A stretch of 17,966 nucleotides of DNA from Candidatus Aenigmatarchaeota archaeon. GTDB lineage: Archaea; Aenigmatarchaeota; Aenigmatarchaeia; QMZP01. Of this stretch, positions 11,501 through 17,966 are shown in pieces (the stretch's first letter is position 1; each line of letters begins with the position of its first letter). The stretch is from positions 1-17,966 of the forward strand of contig WAQT01000007.1 in assembly GCA_015520105.1 (NCBI GenBank). The letters are read 5' to 3'. The translations under genes and the position numbers were made by a program. The notes beneath the pieces were generated by a model that searched no databases, was not told the DNA's origin, and saw only the letters and a list, made by a program, of their open reading frames with translations.

Positions 11501-12079
11501 ATGGAACGCGCTTATATCATAGCCTTTGTCATGGCATTCTCAATGCTTCCGCACACCGCTCTCGGCCAGCACACTGTCGAGTTCTCCCTGATAATCAACA
11601 ATACGGACAACACGGTCTACATACCCGGAAGAGGGGAGATGTCCTCATCCTCCCTCGGAAGCACGACGAATTATCCAAACCCCCCGCACTTCTATCTTGC
11701 CTCCTACCTCAGCAACCTCCTTACAGGAATCGTTGCAAAAGACGCTCTGAATCTCTTCTACGGAAGCGATTCCTCCTCCCACACGCTCGGAATACAGCAG
11801 GATTCAGGAGACGCAAGAATATTCATCCCGGCGACAGTGGGGGACTGGAACAACATAGACAGGAGGATGCGTATGATAGAGAAGGGAAAGTTCCTCACGG
11901 AGTTCTCTCCCTCCTTCGGATTCCCCATGTCCGGATTCTACTACACCGTGACCATAATGCTCAGGTATTCCGGAATAAACCTCACCGGCGACCCTGTTCT
12001 GGGAAAGGGAAGGATGAAGCTCAGAATAGAGAATCTCGGAGAGCATAACGGAACGCCTGTGGTAAGCATAACAAGATAA
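11501..12079 (+). CDS. Secreted protein of unknown function, 192 aa
   Basis: The N-terminus MERAYIIAFVMAFSMLPHTALGQ is a standard signal peptide with predicted cleavage after ALG (about residue 22). The mature part is rich in Ser, Asn, aromatic residues and beta-strand pattern, with sequons at NNT and NLT. The later part (GFYYTVTIMLRYSGINLT and GKGRMKLRIENL) has alternating hydrophobic residues, typical of a beta-sandwich. No cysteines occur in the mature protein and I see no known enzyme motif. The 25-bp TATA-to-ATG spacing supports this start. It follows another exported protein gene and precedes the thioredoxin reductase gene by 33 bp. Confidence 0.7.
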   Translation: MERAYIIAFVMAFSMLPHTALGQHTVEFSLIINNTDNTVYIPGRGEMSSSSLGSTTNYPNPPHFYLASYLSNLLTGIVAKDALNLFYGSDSSSHTLGIQQDSGDARIFIPATVGDWNNIDRRMRMIEKGKFLTEFSPSFGFPMSGFYYTVTIMLRYSGINLTGDPVLGKGRMKLRIENLGEHNGTPVVSITR

Positions 12080-12083
12080 GGCC

Positions 12084-12094
12084 AATTTAAATAG
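12084..12094 (+). promoter_or_regulatory. TATA element of trxB
   Basis: AATTTAAATAG is centred ~24 bp upstream of the trxB ATG. A Shine-Dalgarno-like AAGGAG (12102-12107) lies between it and the start codon. If transcription starts 25 bp after the TATA centre the mRNA would lack this site, so the true start may be upstream or the AAGGAG incidental. Confidence 0.4.
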
Positions 12095-12112
12095 AAAAAC
12101 CAAGGAGAAAGC

Positions 12113-13057
12113 ATGAGCGACAAGGAAATCTACGATTCCGTAATAATAGGATACGGCCCGGCGGGATGCACCGCAGGCATATTCACAAAGAGAAGGGGAA
12201 TGAAAGTTGTTATTATAGGAGACCCGATGGAACTCAGCCAGGTTGAGGAGGCGACAGTGATAGACGACTGGCCCGGAGAGTTCAACATAAGCGGGGCAGA
12301 ACTCATATCAAAGTTCAGGGAGCACGTGAAGAAACTTGATGTTGAGGTCAGGGAAGAGAGGGCGCTCTCAATAGAAAAAACTAACGGAAGGTTTCTTGTC
12401 AGGACAGACAAATCAGAGTACGCGGGAAAGACTGTTATTATAGCAACAGGTTCTAGGCACAGAAAGGCGATGATAAAGGGAGAGGAAGAATTCTCAGGCA
12501 AGGGCGTCTCCTACTGCGCCACGTGCGATGCTCCTCTTTTCAGAGGAAAGAGGGTGATAGTGATAGGAGGAGGGGACAGCGCAGTCACATACGCGATACT
12601 CCTCAAGGACACAGGAGCGGAACCGATTCTCGTTCACAGGAGGGACGAACTCAGGGCCGCAGAGTACTGGCAGGACAGATTCCGGGAGTCCGGAATAAAG
12701 GCGCTCTGGAACTCCGTGGTCACGGAAATAAAGGGCGACAAGCGGGTGAAGTCCGTTCTGGTTAAGAACGTCAAGACCGGGAAGGAAGAAGAGGTTACTG
12801 TTGAGGGCGTGTTCGTGGCCATTGGAACTGTCCCGACATCCGAGATTGCAAGAAACATCGGAGTGAACATCGACGAGAGGGGCTTCATAAAGGTGGACAG
12901 GAACCAGAAAACAAACGTTCCCGGAGTGTTCGCTGCAGGCGACTGCTGCGACAACCCCTCGAAGAAGATAGTGACAGCGGCAGGAGACGGCGCAGTGGCC
13001 GGAGACTCCGCATATTATTATCTGAAAACCCTGCAGGAGGGAAAGAAGCAAGATTAA
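12113..13057 (+). CDS. trxB: Thioredoxin reductase (NAD(P)H-dependent flavoprotein)
   Basis: The 314-aa protein has the normal length and layout. The FAD-binding Rossmann motif GYGPAG is at 13-18. The redox-active pair C135-A-T-C138 lies in YCATCDAP. The NAD(P)H-binding GGGDSA follows, with HRRDELR downstream, a basic signature usually associated with NADPH preference. The C-terminal FAD motif is GVFAAGDCCDNP, where the usual residue after GDC is also a cysteine here. It would reduce thioredoxin or a glutaredoxin-like protein. No thioredoxin gene is visible in the window. Redoxin-dependent class III reductases exist in archaea, so a link to the nrd locus is possible but only inferred. It converges with the HEPN gene, 11 bp apart. 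Confidence 0.95.
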   Translation: MSDKEIYDSVIIGYGPAGCTAGIFTKRRGMKVVIIGDPMELSQVEEATVIDDWPGEFNISGAELISKFREHVKKLDVEVREERALSIEKTNGRFLVRTDKSEYAGKTVIIATGSRHRKAMIKGEEEFSGKGVSYCATCDAPLFRGKRVIVIGGGDSAVTYAILLKDTGAEPILVHRRDELRAAEYWQDRFRESGIKALWNSVVTEIKGDKRVKSVLVKNVKTGKEEEVTVEGVFVAIGTVPTSEIARNIGVNIDERGFIKVDRNQKTNVPGVFAAGDCCDNPSKKIVTAAGDGAVAGDSAYYYLKTLQEGKKQD

Positions 13058-13068
13058 CACGTCCTAAA

Positions 13069-13473
13069 TTATTCCATTTTCCTCTCTACAACATTCATCA
13101 AAACAGAAACAATCCTTCTTATCTCTTCTTCATTGTTTATCAGAAACTCCCTGCTTATCCTTCTTCCGTAATAAACAATGCCGATTCTGAATTTCCTCAA
13201 CGTGTCTATCATCCTTATCTGGTTCTCATCAAGGTCTTCATAGTGAGAGGAGAAATATTCGATAAGCTTGACATGACTGAGCGTTTTATAACCGTCCAGA
13301 TACATTACCGCTGTCAACAATTCCTTTACTATTTCGTAATACTCCTCAATTATTTTGTAACACTTGTCCTTTGGAATGATTTTTAACATATCGAGCCTTT
13401 CCTTTGCCATAACAAACAAGTCTTCAGCTCTTTCTTTGTCTTTGCTTATTCTGAAAATATCCCTGTCCATCAA
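13069..13473 (-). CDS. HEPN domain protein, putative toxin/RNase partner of the MNT gene
   Basis: The 134-aa all-helical protein fits the HEPN fold. It has helices at ~12-31, 39-60, 63-78, 83-103 and 107-133, and the signature segment LRKFRIGIVYYGRRIS at 92-107. In active HEPN RNases the motif is R-x4-6-H; here R96 is followed by Y101/Y102 rather than His, as in several archaeal HEPN families, so RNase activity cannot be assumed. Its ATG overlaps the end of the MNT gene by 4 bp (translational coupling). Both genes are clearly more AT-rich than the trxB and rfcL genes around them, suggesting recent acquisition. Confidence 0.82.
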   Translation of the reverse strand: MMDRDIFRISKDKERAEDLFVMAKERLDMLKIIPKDKCYKIIEEYYEIVKELLTAVMYLDGYKTLSHVKLIEYFSSHYEDLDENQIRMIDTLRKFRIGIVYYGRRISREFLINNEEEIRRIVSVLMNVVERKME

Positions 13474-13982
13474 AAACTCCCATACAAAACCATACCATTA
13501 TACACTTTCTTTATTATCTTCTTATCAAGATTTTCCAGTTTATCAACCACCAGCAGGTTAATTTTTCTTTTAAGTTTCTCTTCAAACTGCGTTAAATTGA
13601 TTTCTTTTCTGACATTGCTTATTATTATAATATCTATATCACTGCTTTCAACATCTTCTCCCCTAGAATAAGAACCAAAAACCACAATAAGCTTTGGCCA
13701 CATTGTTTTAACCAGAAAATCGTTCACTTCTTTCAGTGTATAAAGGTTATACACCCTCTTATAAAATATGAAATTCTCATTTTCCCTGTTTGCCACAAAT
13801 CCGTCAAATGGTCTGGATTTCTCCCTTCTTATAATATTCTCTTCAAGCATTTTTTTGACATATTTTCTGACTGACGTGTGGGCAAGACCTATTTCTCTGC
13901 TTATTTCTTTTATAAAGTGTATGGTTGTCGGCTCTTTGAAAAATACTTCCAGCACCCTCATATAGCTACAATTTTGTATCAT
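13470..13982 (-). CDS. Winged-helix / minimal nucleotidyltransferase (MNT) antitoxin-type protein
   Basis: The 170-aa protein has two parts. Residues ~5-60 form a helix-turn-helix (TTIHFIKEISREIGLAHTSV followed by RKYVKKMLEENIIRREK), predicted to bind DNA. Residues ~85-170 are a minimal nucleotidyltransferase with the exact GS-x10-D-x-D signature: G103, S104, D115 and D117 (FGSYSRGEDVESSDIDI). In characterised MNT/HEPN modules the MNT protein adds AMP to the HEPN toxin and neutralises it; by family this is the antitoxin. The fused HTH gives it an obvious way to repress its own promoter, where a palindrome lies 2 bp upstream of the start codon. The ATG at 13982 fits a TATA element centred 28 bp upstream. 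Confidence 0.87.
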   Translation of the reverse strand: MIQNCSYMRVLEVFFKEPTTIHFIKEISREIGLAHTSVRKYVKKMLEENIIRREKSRPFDGFVANRENENFIFYKRVYNLYTLKEVNDFLVKTMWPKLIVVFGSYSRGEDVESSDIDIIIISNVRKEINLTQFEEKLKRKINLLVVDKLENLDKKIIKKVYNGMVLYGSF

Positions 13983-13984
13983 AT

Positions 13985-14014
13985 GGTATAAATTTATACC
14001 TTATGGTATATAAA
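13985..14014 (-). promoter_or_regulatory. Palindromic operator and TATA element of the MNT-HEPN operon
   Basis: GGTATAAATTTATACC (13985-14000) is a perfect 16-bp palindrome. A further copy of the half-site, ATGGTATA, lies at 14003-14010 and matches 13983-13990 as a direct repeat 20 bp apart (two helical turns). The minus-strand TATA candidate TTTATATACC (14005-14014) overlaps the outer half-site. A protein bound to the palindrome would cover the predicted transcription start. Confidence 0.65.
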
Positions 14015-14030
14015 TGTTATCATCAGGCGA

Positions 14031-14102
14031 TGAGCCCGAGGGGAGTCGAACCCCTGCCACCAGCTCCGCAAGCCGGCATTCTGTCCGCTAAACTACGGGC
14101 CC
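14031..14102 (-). tRNA. tRNA-Arg (anticodon GCG)
   Basis: The minus strand folds as a complete cloverleaf. The acceptor stem is GGGCCCG with CGGGCTC. The D arm contains GG in the loop. The anticodon stem CCGGC pairs with GCTGG around TTGCGGA, giving anticodon GCG (codons CGC/CGU). The T arm is AGGGG-TTCGACT-CCCCT and the discriminator base is A. There is no intron and CCA is not encoded. It begins 12 bp after the rfcL stop on the same strand and may be processed from the rfcL transcript, since I see no separate TATA element in the gap. Confidence 0.95.
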
Positions 14103-14114
14103 TTGCAAACGGAA

Positions 14115-15248
14115 TCACTGCTTCCCTTTCGCTATAATCCTGAGGTAGGGAAGATACTCCCTCTTCGCAATCCTCTTTGAGCAGTGCGTTCGTTCCGCCA
14201 GCTCTGCGACCATGGCCTCCCTCTCGGCCCTCGCGGCCTTGCTTCTTCCGAGAATGGCTATCCTCTGCGGCGGCTGGAACGGAACGAATCCCGGGCTTCT
14301 CTCGTCCCTGAACAGGGAGACGCAGGCCATGAGGTCTGTCATTATCAACCTGAACCTCCAGTTCTGCTGTGTCGAGACGCGGCTCCTGATGATATCGGCC
14401 CTTGAGAGCAGGTCAAACGCCTTTGCAAGCTTCTCCCTGTCCCTGACCACAAGCGGGAGGTTGTTCTCTATCCACAGGAAGACCTCGTCAGGGTCCTTGT
14501 CAATCTCCCTGATCGCCTTCCTCGCCGCGTTTATGTTCCCCGACCTCAGTATGGTGGGCAGGACGTTGAATATCGCGCTCTCCCTGTCCCTGAACCCTAC
14601 GGACTCGAGGTCCTTCTCTGAGATGCTCTCCCTTCCCTCAGCAACGAGCTGAAGGTCGGATATCGCTGACCTCATGTCTCCCTGCGAGAACCTCGCGAGA
14701 GTCTTCAGGACGTTGCCCTCGCAGGAGATTCCCTCCTTCCCGCATATCTCCCTGAGCCTTTTCTCTATAGAGGGGGCCGGAACCTTGTGGAATCTCACCA
14801 TGTTCGTGTAGCTCCTCAACTGCAGGAGCTTCGGCTTCCAAGGGTCGTTCGCTATCAGAATCACAGGAAATCTCGATTCCTTTATCACCCTTATTATCGC
14901 CTGCACTGCTCCCCTCTCTCCTCCGGTTATCCCGTCCACTTCGTCTATAAGTATGAGCTTTCCTGCGTGGAAAAGGGACTCGCTCTTCGAGGCCTCCCCG
15001 AGAACCCTCTCTATCTCCTCGGCGCTCCTCCTGTCAGACGCGTTCACTCGAACGAGCATCCAGCCCCTCTCCTTCGCGAGTGTCTCCGCGAGCAGGGTCT
15101 TGCCTGTTCCGGGCGGGCCGTACAGGAAGAGGGCCTTTGAGCCGGGTTTCCATGAGGAGAGCCATTTCAGGGCCTCGTCCACTGCCTTTGCCTGCCCGGC
15201 AATCTCCGAAACCCTTTCGGGTTTGTGCTTCTCTATCCACATCTTCAT
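14115..15248 (-). CDS. rfcL: Replication factor C large subunit (clamp loader)
   Basis: RfcL helps load the PCNA sliding clamp onto primed DNA using ATP. The 377-aa protein has the RfcL N-terminus (MWIEKHKPERVSEIAGQ), Walker A GPPGTGKT at 44-51, Walker B LILIDEVD at 98-105, and the sensor-like LIANDPWKPKLLQLR; the large subunit typically carries this in place of the SRC motif of small subunits. The helical domain runs through ~360. The C-terminus ends shortly after AKREYLPYLRIIAKGKQ, without the long charged tail and PIP box of many archaeal RfcL proteins. The frame is open to 15341, but the upstream codons cross a TATA element centred 27 bp before the ATG at 15248; that ATG starts the conserved sequence, so I use it. 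Confidence 0.94.
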   Translation of the reverse strand: MKMWIEKHKPERVSEIAGQAKAVDEALKWLSSWKPGSKALFLYGPPGTGKTLLAETLAKERGWMLVRVNASDRRSAEEIERVLGEASKSESLFHAGKLILIDEVDGITGGERGAVQAIIRVIKESRFPVILIANDPWKPKLLQLRSYTNMVRFHKVPAPSIEKRLREICGKEGISCEGNVLKTLARFSQGDMRSAISDLQLVAEGRESISEKDLESVGFRDRESAIFNVLPTILRSGNINAARKAIREIDKDPDEVFLWIENNLPLVVRDREKLAKAFDLLSRADIIRSRVSTQQNWRFRLIMTDLMACVSLFRDERSPGFVPFQPPQRIAILGRSKAARAEREAMVAELAERTHCSKRIAKREYLPYLRIIAKGKQ

Positions 15249-15270
15249 GAACAGAATATTGAATGAAGAA

Positions 15271-15280
15271 TTTATATAAT
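15271..15280. promoter_or_regulatory. Shared bidirectional TATA element between rfcL and the membrane protein gene
   Basis: TTTATATAAT is almost self-complementary and is the only TATA-like element in the 52-bp gap. Its centre lies ~27 bp from the rfcL ATG (15248) on the minus strand and ~26 bp from the ATG at 15301 on the plus strand. Both distances suit leaderless mRNAs. Confidence 0.65.
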
Positions 15281-15300
15281 CCCTGAAACAATATGTGAAT

Positions 15301-15747
15301 ATGTGGCTCGTTTCCTTTGTAAAGGGGTTCTTCAGACCCACAAGAGCGAGAATATTCCTCTTTGTGGTCGTTCTGGTTCTCGTTTCCCTCTACGATTTTG
15401 CATTCCTTCCGTTCGAGGAGAAACCTGTGATAACGAACATCTCTCTCTACCCAAGAACCTTTGTCATATATTTTCTCGTGCTTCCCTACATACTCTCCTG
15501 CCTCATACCTTCCCTTCTCGAACTCAGGAAGAGGAAGATATTCAGGCATGCCAAACTCTGGGAATACTTCAGGCACGAGAAGCCCGTGTTTGAGGAGGAG
15601 CCTGCAAACGAGAAGCCTGCCACAAAGGTTCAGTCTTTCTATAAGGTCCCGGAAGTCCCCTCAAAACCGTCTAAATCCGGACCAGCAAAGAGAGCGGCAA
15701 GGAAAAAGGCAGGGAAAAGAAAGTCTCAGAAGCCCAGAAGGGCCTGA
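15301..15747 (+). CDS. Small membrane protein with basic C-terminal tail, 148 aa
   Basis: I do not recognise this family. Two membrane helices are predicted, at about residues 19-40 (IFLFVVVLVLVSLYDFAFL) and 54-75 (TFVIYFLVLPYILSCLIPSL). After these comes a cytosolic segment (RKRKIFRHAKLWEYFRHEKP), a Glu/Pro-rich linker, and a strongly basic Ala/Lys/Arg/Ser tail from ~125 to the end, which could contact nucleic acid or acidic lipid. The GTG at 15295 is an alternative start two codons upstream; the ATG at 15301 fits the shared TATA element better. The last 22 bp overlap the 3' end of the convergent prenyltransferase gene. Confidence 0.72.
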   Translation: MWLVSFVKGFFRPTRARIFLFVVVLVLVSLYDFAFLPFEEKPVITNISLYPRTFVIYFLVLPYILSCLIPSLLELRKRKIFRHAKLWEYFRHEKPVFEEEPANEKPATKVQSFYKVPEVPSKPSKSGPAKRAARKKAGKRKSQKPRRA

Positions 15748-16616
15748 ACCACGAACGCAACAATCACGAGAACCCTCGCCCTCTTCACCATTCTCCTTGC
15801 CCTCGCAAGCCTTCTCCTTCCTCTGGACGCGCTGAAAATCGCGGCTGCTGCGAGAAGGATTGCTGCAGGAGCAACAACAACCGAATATGATATTCCAGCT
15901 GTTCCGAGAACAACAGGAACCGGAAGAACAGCGACAGAAAGCGACAAGAAGACGAAAGTGAACGTTCTTATCACTCTTAACCCTCCATCCTCTGCGGGCC
16001 TCCCTTTTGTTTTCCTTATTCTTCTCGCTATTCCGTGGATTATCCTCTTGAGCGCGAATCTCCTGTCGCTCTCGATGTCCATCATTCCCTTTATGGTTTT
16101 TGATGCCGAGGAGGAGAAGAACGTGGAAACGAACATCCATAAGGGAAGAGAGAGGCTTCCTGCGGCCGCTCCCCCGAAGAGAAAAGATGATGCTGTTACA
16201 TATCCCAGCGCCACCCCTCCTGACGCCATTCTGTCCTGCAGGAACCTTGAGTGGAGCACGAGGCTGAGCGAGGCAATGACGGCTATTGCAAAGCACACAT
16301 AGTTGATGAAACCGGAGAGCGCCACCCCGGAGATGAAAAGAAGAGCGGAATAAATGAACGCCTTTACGAGCGAGATTCTTCCGGAAGGAATCGGTCTGGA
16401 CGGCTTGCTTATCCTGTTCGCCTCGGAATCAAAGCAGTCGTTAAGCACGTTCCCGGCACCGACAATAAGGAAAAAGGAGAGCATGGCTGCGTACACGTTA
16501 AAACCGAGATAAATCCCGAACCCGGATTCCGGGACAGCTGCAAGGGAACCGGCAAGAACCATCGCAGCAGAAGAAAGGGACTTCTCAAGCCTGAGCATTT
16601 CTATAAGAACGGCCAT
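15726..16616 (-). CDS. UbiA-family prenyltransferase, likely digeranylgeranylglyceryl phosphate synthase-like
   Basis: This 296-aa polytopic membrane protein has the UbiA signatures. The first Asp-rich motif is at 59-67 (NDCFDSEAN), followed by RISKPSRPIPSGRIS, wording characteristic of archaeal DGGGP synthases, which attach the second isoprenoid chain of ether lipids. The second motif is at 180-184 (KGMMDIESDRR). About eight hydrophobic helices are visible. Two oddities: the third Asp of motif 1 is Asn67, and after motif 2 there is a long basic loop (LKRIIHGIARRIRKTKGRP) before the next helix. DGGGP synthase is the best guess; another UbiA substrate is possible. A TATA-like TTTTTAAGC lies ~24 bp upstream of the ATG. 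Confidence 0.83.
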   Translation of the reverse strand: MAVLIEMLRLEKSLSSAAMVLAGSLAAVPESGFGIYLGFNVYAAMLSFFLIVGAGNVLNDCFDSEANRISKPSRPIPSGRISLVKAFIYSALLFISGVALSGFINYVCFAIAVIASLSLVLHSRFLQDRMASGGVALGYVTASSFLFGGAAAGSLSLPLWMFVSTFFSSSASKTIKGMMDIESDRRFALKRIIHGIARRIRKTKGRPAEDGGLRVIRTFTFVFLSLSVAVLPVPVVLGTAGISYSVVVAPAAILLAAAAIFSASRGRRRLARARRMVKRARVLVIVAFVVQALLGF

Positions 16617-16630
16617 AACAATAATTGGCG

Positions 16631-16643
16631 GTATGCTTAAAAA
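16631..16643 (-). promoter_or_regulatory. TATA element of the UbiA gene
   Basis: Minus-strand TTTTTAAGCATAC, with its T/A core centred ~24 bp upstream of the ATG at 16616. Confidence 0.4.
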
Positions 16644-16695
16644 TCATGCCTCCCGCATCAGCCTGAAGGATATGGAAAAGTCTTGAAGGGAAAGG

Positions 16696-16719
16696 TTTAA
16701 ATATAGTAATACATTACTA
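16696..16719 (+). promoter_or_regulatory. TATA element and palindromic operator-like site of the DUF234 ATPase gene
   Basis: TTTAAATATA (16696-16705) is centred ~25 bp upstream of the ATG at 16726. Overlapping its end, TAGTAAT-AC-ATTACTA (16704-16719) is a perfect 7-bp inverted repeat with a 2-bp spacer. It lies between the TATA element and the predicted start, so a bound protein would block transcription. Confidence 0.55.
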
Positions 16720-16725
16720 ATTAAT

Positions 16726-17966
16726 ATGATACTAATAGATAGAGAAAGGGAGATGGAATGGCTGGAAAGTGTATACAAATCAAAAAAAGCAGAACTGGGA
16801 ATAATCTATGGCAGGAGAAGGATAGGAAAAACCCATCTTATAAAGGCATTTATAAACAACAAGCAACATTTCTATTTTCTGGCAAAACAGCAGCCTCTTG
16901 AACTTGAAATCGAAAGATTCAGAGAAAAGCTGGGAAGAAAGTTCAATGTTTTTATTGAGGGAAAAACTTGGGAACAAATCTTTACGGAAATAAAAGAAAA
17001 AATATCTTCCGGGAAAAGAACGGTCATAGTAATAGATGAGTTTCCGCACTGGGTTATGAAAGACAGCGCCATCCTTTCGGAGTTCCAGTACATCTGGGAT
17101 GAGATACTCAGAGATTCCAACATAATCCTCATCCTTCTTGGCTCATACATCTCTGTCATGGAAAATGTTATTGAGTACAAAAGCCCTCTTTACGGCAGAA
17201 GAACGTTTCAGATATATCTTCAGAGAATGCCGATTGAATGCTTAAGGGAGTTTTTTCCAAAGTTTCAGATAGAAGACCTCATTCGAATCTATGGCTGTGC
17301 AGACACAATTCCCTTCTATCTTGATCTCCTTAAGGAAAAACGGAATTTCCGGGAAGTTCTTGCAACATTCTTCAACCCCTCACATCCCCTTTACAATGAC
17401 GCGGAAATAATCCTTTCTTCAGAACTCAGGGAATACAACACCTATTTCAACATAATGAAATCGATATTTGACGGCGCAACCAAACTTAGCGAGATATCAA
17501 ACCAATCAAAGGTTGATATAACGAACATTCTAAAATACCTGAACACACTCAGAACACTGAAATTGATAAGAAAGATAAAACCGGTTACAGCCTCAGCGAA
17601 GGAAAGAAACTACATATACGAAATTGAGGATAACTATTTCAAGTTCTGGCTGACCTACATATATCCGTTTAAAGAGGAGATAGAGGAAGACCCGGTAAAA
17701 CACACAGATTTCGTCATGTCGGATTACAACAGGTATATGGGAAGAATTTTCGAAACGTTCTGCCAATCTGTTTTGAGAAAAATCTTCCCCTTCACCAAAC
17801 TCGGCAGGTGGTGGCACCGGGATAAAGAAATTGACCTCCTCGCCCTGAACGACCAAACCAAAGAGATTCTCTTCGCAGAATGCAAATGGCAGGACAGACT
17901 GAATCCAAAACCCGTTCTCGAGAAACTCCTCGAAAACTCCCAGCACGTTGACTGGAACAAGGAAAA
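16726..17966 (+). CDS. Archaeal AAA-type ATPase with DUF234 nuclease-like domain (C-terminus beyond the window)
   Basis: 413 codons are visible and the frame is still open at the right edge. The N-terminus MILIDREREMEWLESVY is the usual beginning of this archaeal P-loop ATPase family. Walker A is GRRRIGKT at 29-36 and Walker B is VIVIDEFPHW with D104/E105; LLGSYISVM follows in the sensor-1 position. Residues ~235-300 form a winged-helix segment (ATKLSEISNQSKVDITNILK). The DUF234 region has a PD-(D/E)xK-like arrangement: D370, E385 and K387 (KEIDLLAL, then AECKW). The target is unknown; such proteins are often linked to mobile or defence genes. It is AT-rich compared with the UbiA gene next to it, suggesting acquisition. 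Confidence 0.88.
   Translation, partial: MILIDREREMEWLESVYKSKKAELGIIYGRRRIGKTHLIKAFINNKQHFYFLAKQQPLELEIERFREKLGRKFNVFIEGKTWEQIFTEIKEKISSGKRTVIVIDEFPHWVMKDSAILSEFQYIWDEILRDSNIILILLGSYISVMENVIEYKSPLYGRRTFQIYLQRMPIECLREFFPKFQIEDLIRIYGCADTIPFYLDLLKEKRNFREVLATFFNPSHPLYNDAEIILSSELREYNTYFNIMKSIFDGATKLSEISNQSKVDITNILKYLNTLRTLKLIRKIKPVTASAKERNYIYEIEDNYFKFWLTYIYPFKEEIEEDPVKHTDFVMSDYNRYMGRIFETFCQSVLRKIFPFTKLGRWWHRDKEIDLLALNDQTKEILFAECKWQDRLNPKPVLEKLLENSQHVDWNKE

Noticed and set aside
15249..15341. Longer rfcL start at 15341
   Set aside because: It would translate through the TATA element and add unrelated residues before the conserved MWIEKHKP start.

Overview
The window is archaeal DNA. The evidence is a replication factor C large subunit, an archaeal-type SecY followed by an AdkA-family nucleotide kinase and a DUF106/EMC3-type membrane protein, a UbiA-family ether-lipid prenyltransferase, an MNT/HEPN toxin-antitoxin pair, a DUF234 ATPase, and many TATA elements centred about 25 bp upstream of start codons. 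The LamG/DUF2341 surface protein and the anaerobic gene set would suit an uncultured DPANN-like or related anaerobic lineage. The sequence alone does not fix the phylum. NrdR is mainly a bacterial repressor, so its presence here is notable.

Layout, left to right. 1-2065 (minus): the first 688 codons of a large secreted LamG/DUF2341 protein, running off the left edge. 2100-2555 (minus): an unrecognised basic protein. 2651-3134 (minus): a DUF1858 protein followed by a 2[4Fe-4S] ferredoxin. 3198-7229 (minus): an anaerobic (class III) ribonucleotide reductase locus in the order nrdR, nrdD, small glycyl-radical gene, nrdG, with a pair of NrdR-box-like sites over the predicted transcription start. 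7431-10132 (minus): secY, an AdkA-like protein and DUF106. 10133-10544: a gene-free stretch holding an imperfect inverted repeat. 10545-12079 (plus): three small genes, two of them encoding exported or membrane-anchored proteins. 12113-13057 (plus): thioredoxin reductase. 13069-13982 (minus): HEPN and winged-helix MNT genes of AT-rich composition behind a palindromic operator-like site. 14031-14102 (minus): tRNA-Arg(GCG). 14115-15248 (minus): rfcL, divergent from a small membrane protein across one shared TATA element. 15726-16616 (minus): UbiA prenyltransferase. 16726 to the right edge (plus): a DUF234-type ATPase, incomplete.

The most unusual region is 3893-4822. The nrdD reading frame stops in the middle of the C-terminal zinc finger. 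The glycyl-radical domain that should follow is encoded 281 bp downstream as its own 57-residue gene with a near-perfect Shine-Dalgarno sequence. On both sides of that gene lie tandem ~77-bp units, each carrying a hairpin with an 8-bp stem and a 14-nt loop. The stem sequence changes between copies but stays paired, with a G-U pair in one copy only on the nrd-sense strand. This looks like a class III reductase split into a catalytic subunit and an autonomous glycyl-radical subunit, embedded in a structured RNA repeat family that I do not recognise. RNA splicing of the 311-nt interruption is the main alternative.

NrdR would sense nucleotide state and repress the locus. NrdG would install the glycyl radical on the small subunit, and NrdD would reduce NTPs. 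The nearby ferredoxin and thioredoxin reductase are possible electron sources, by inference from position and family only.
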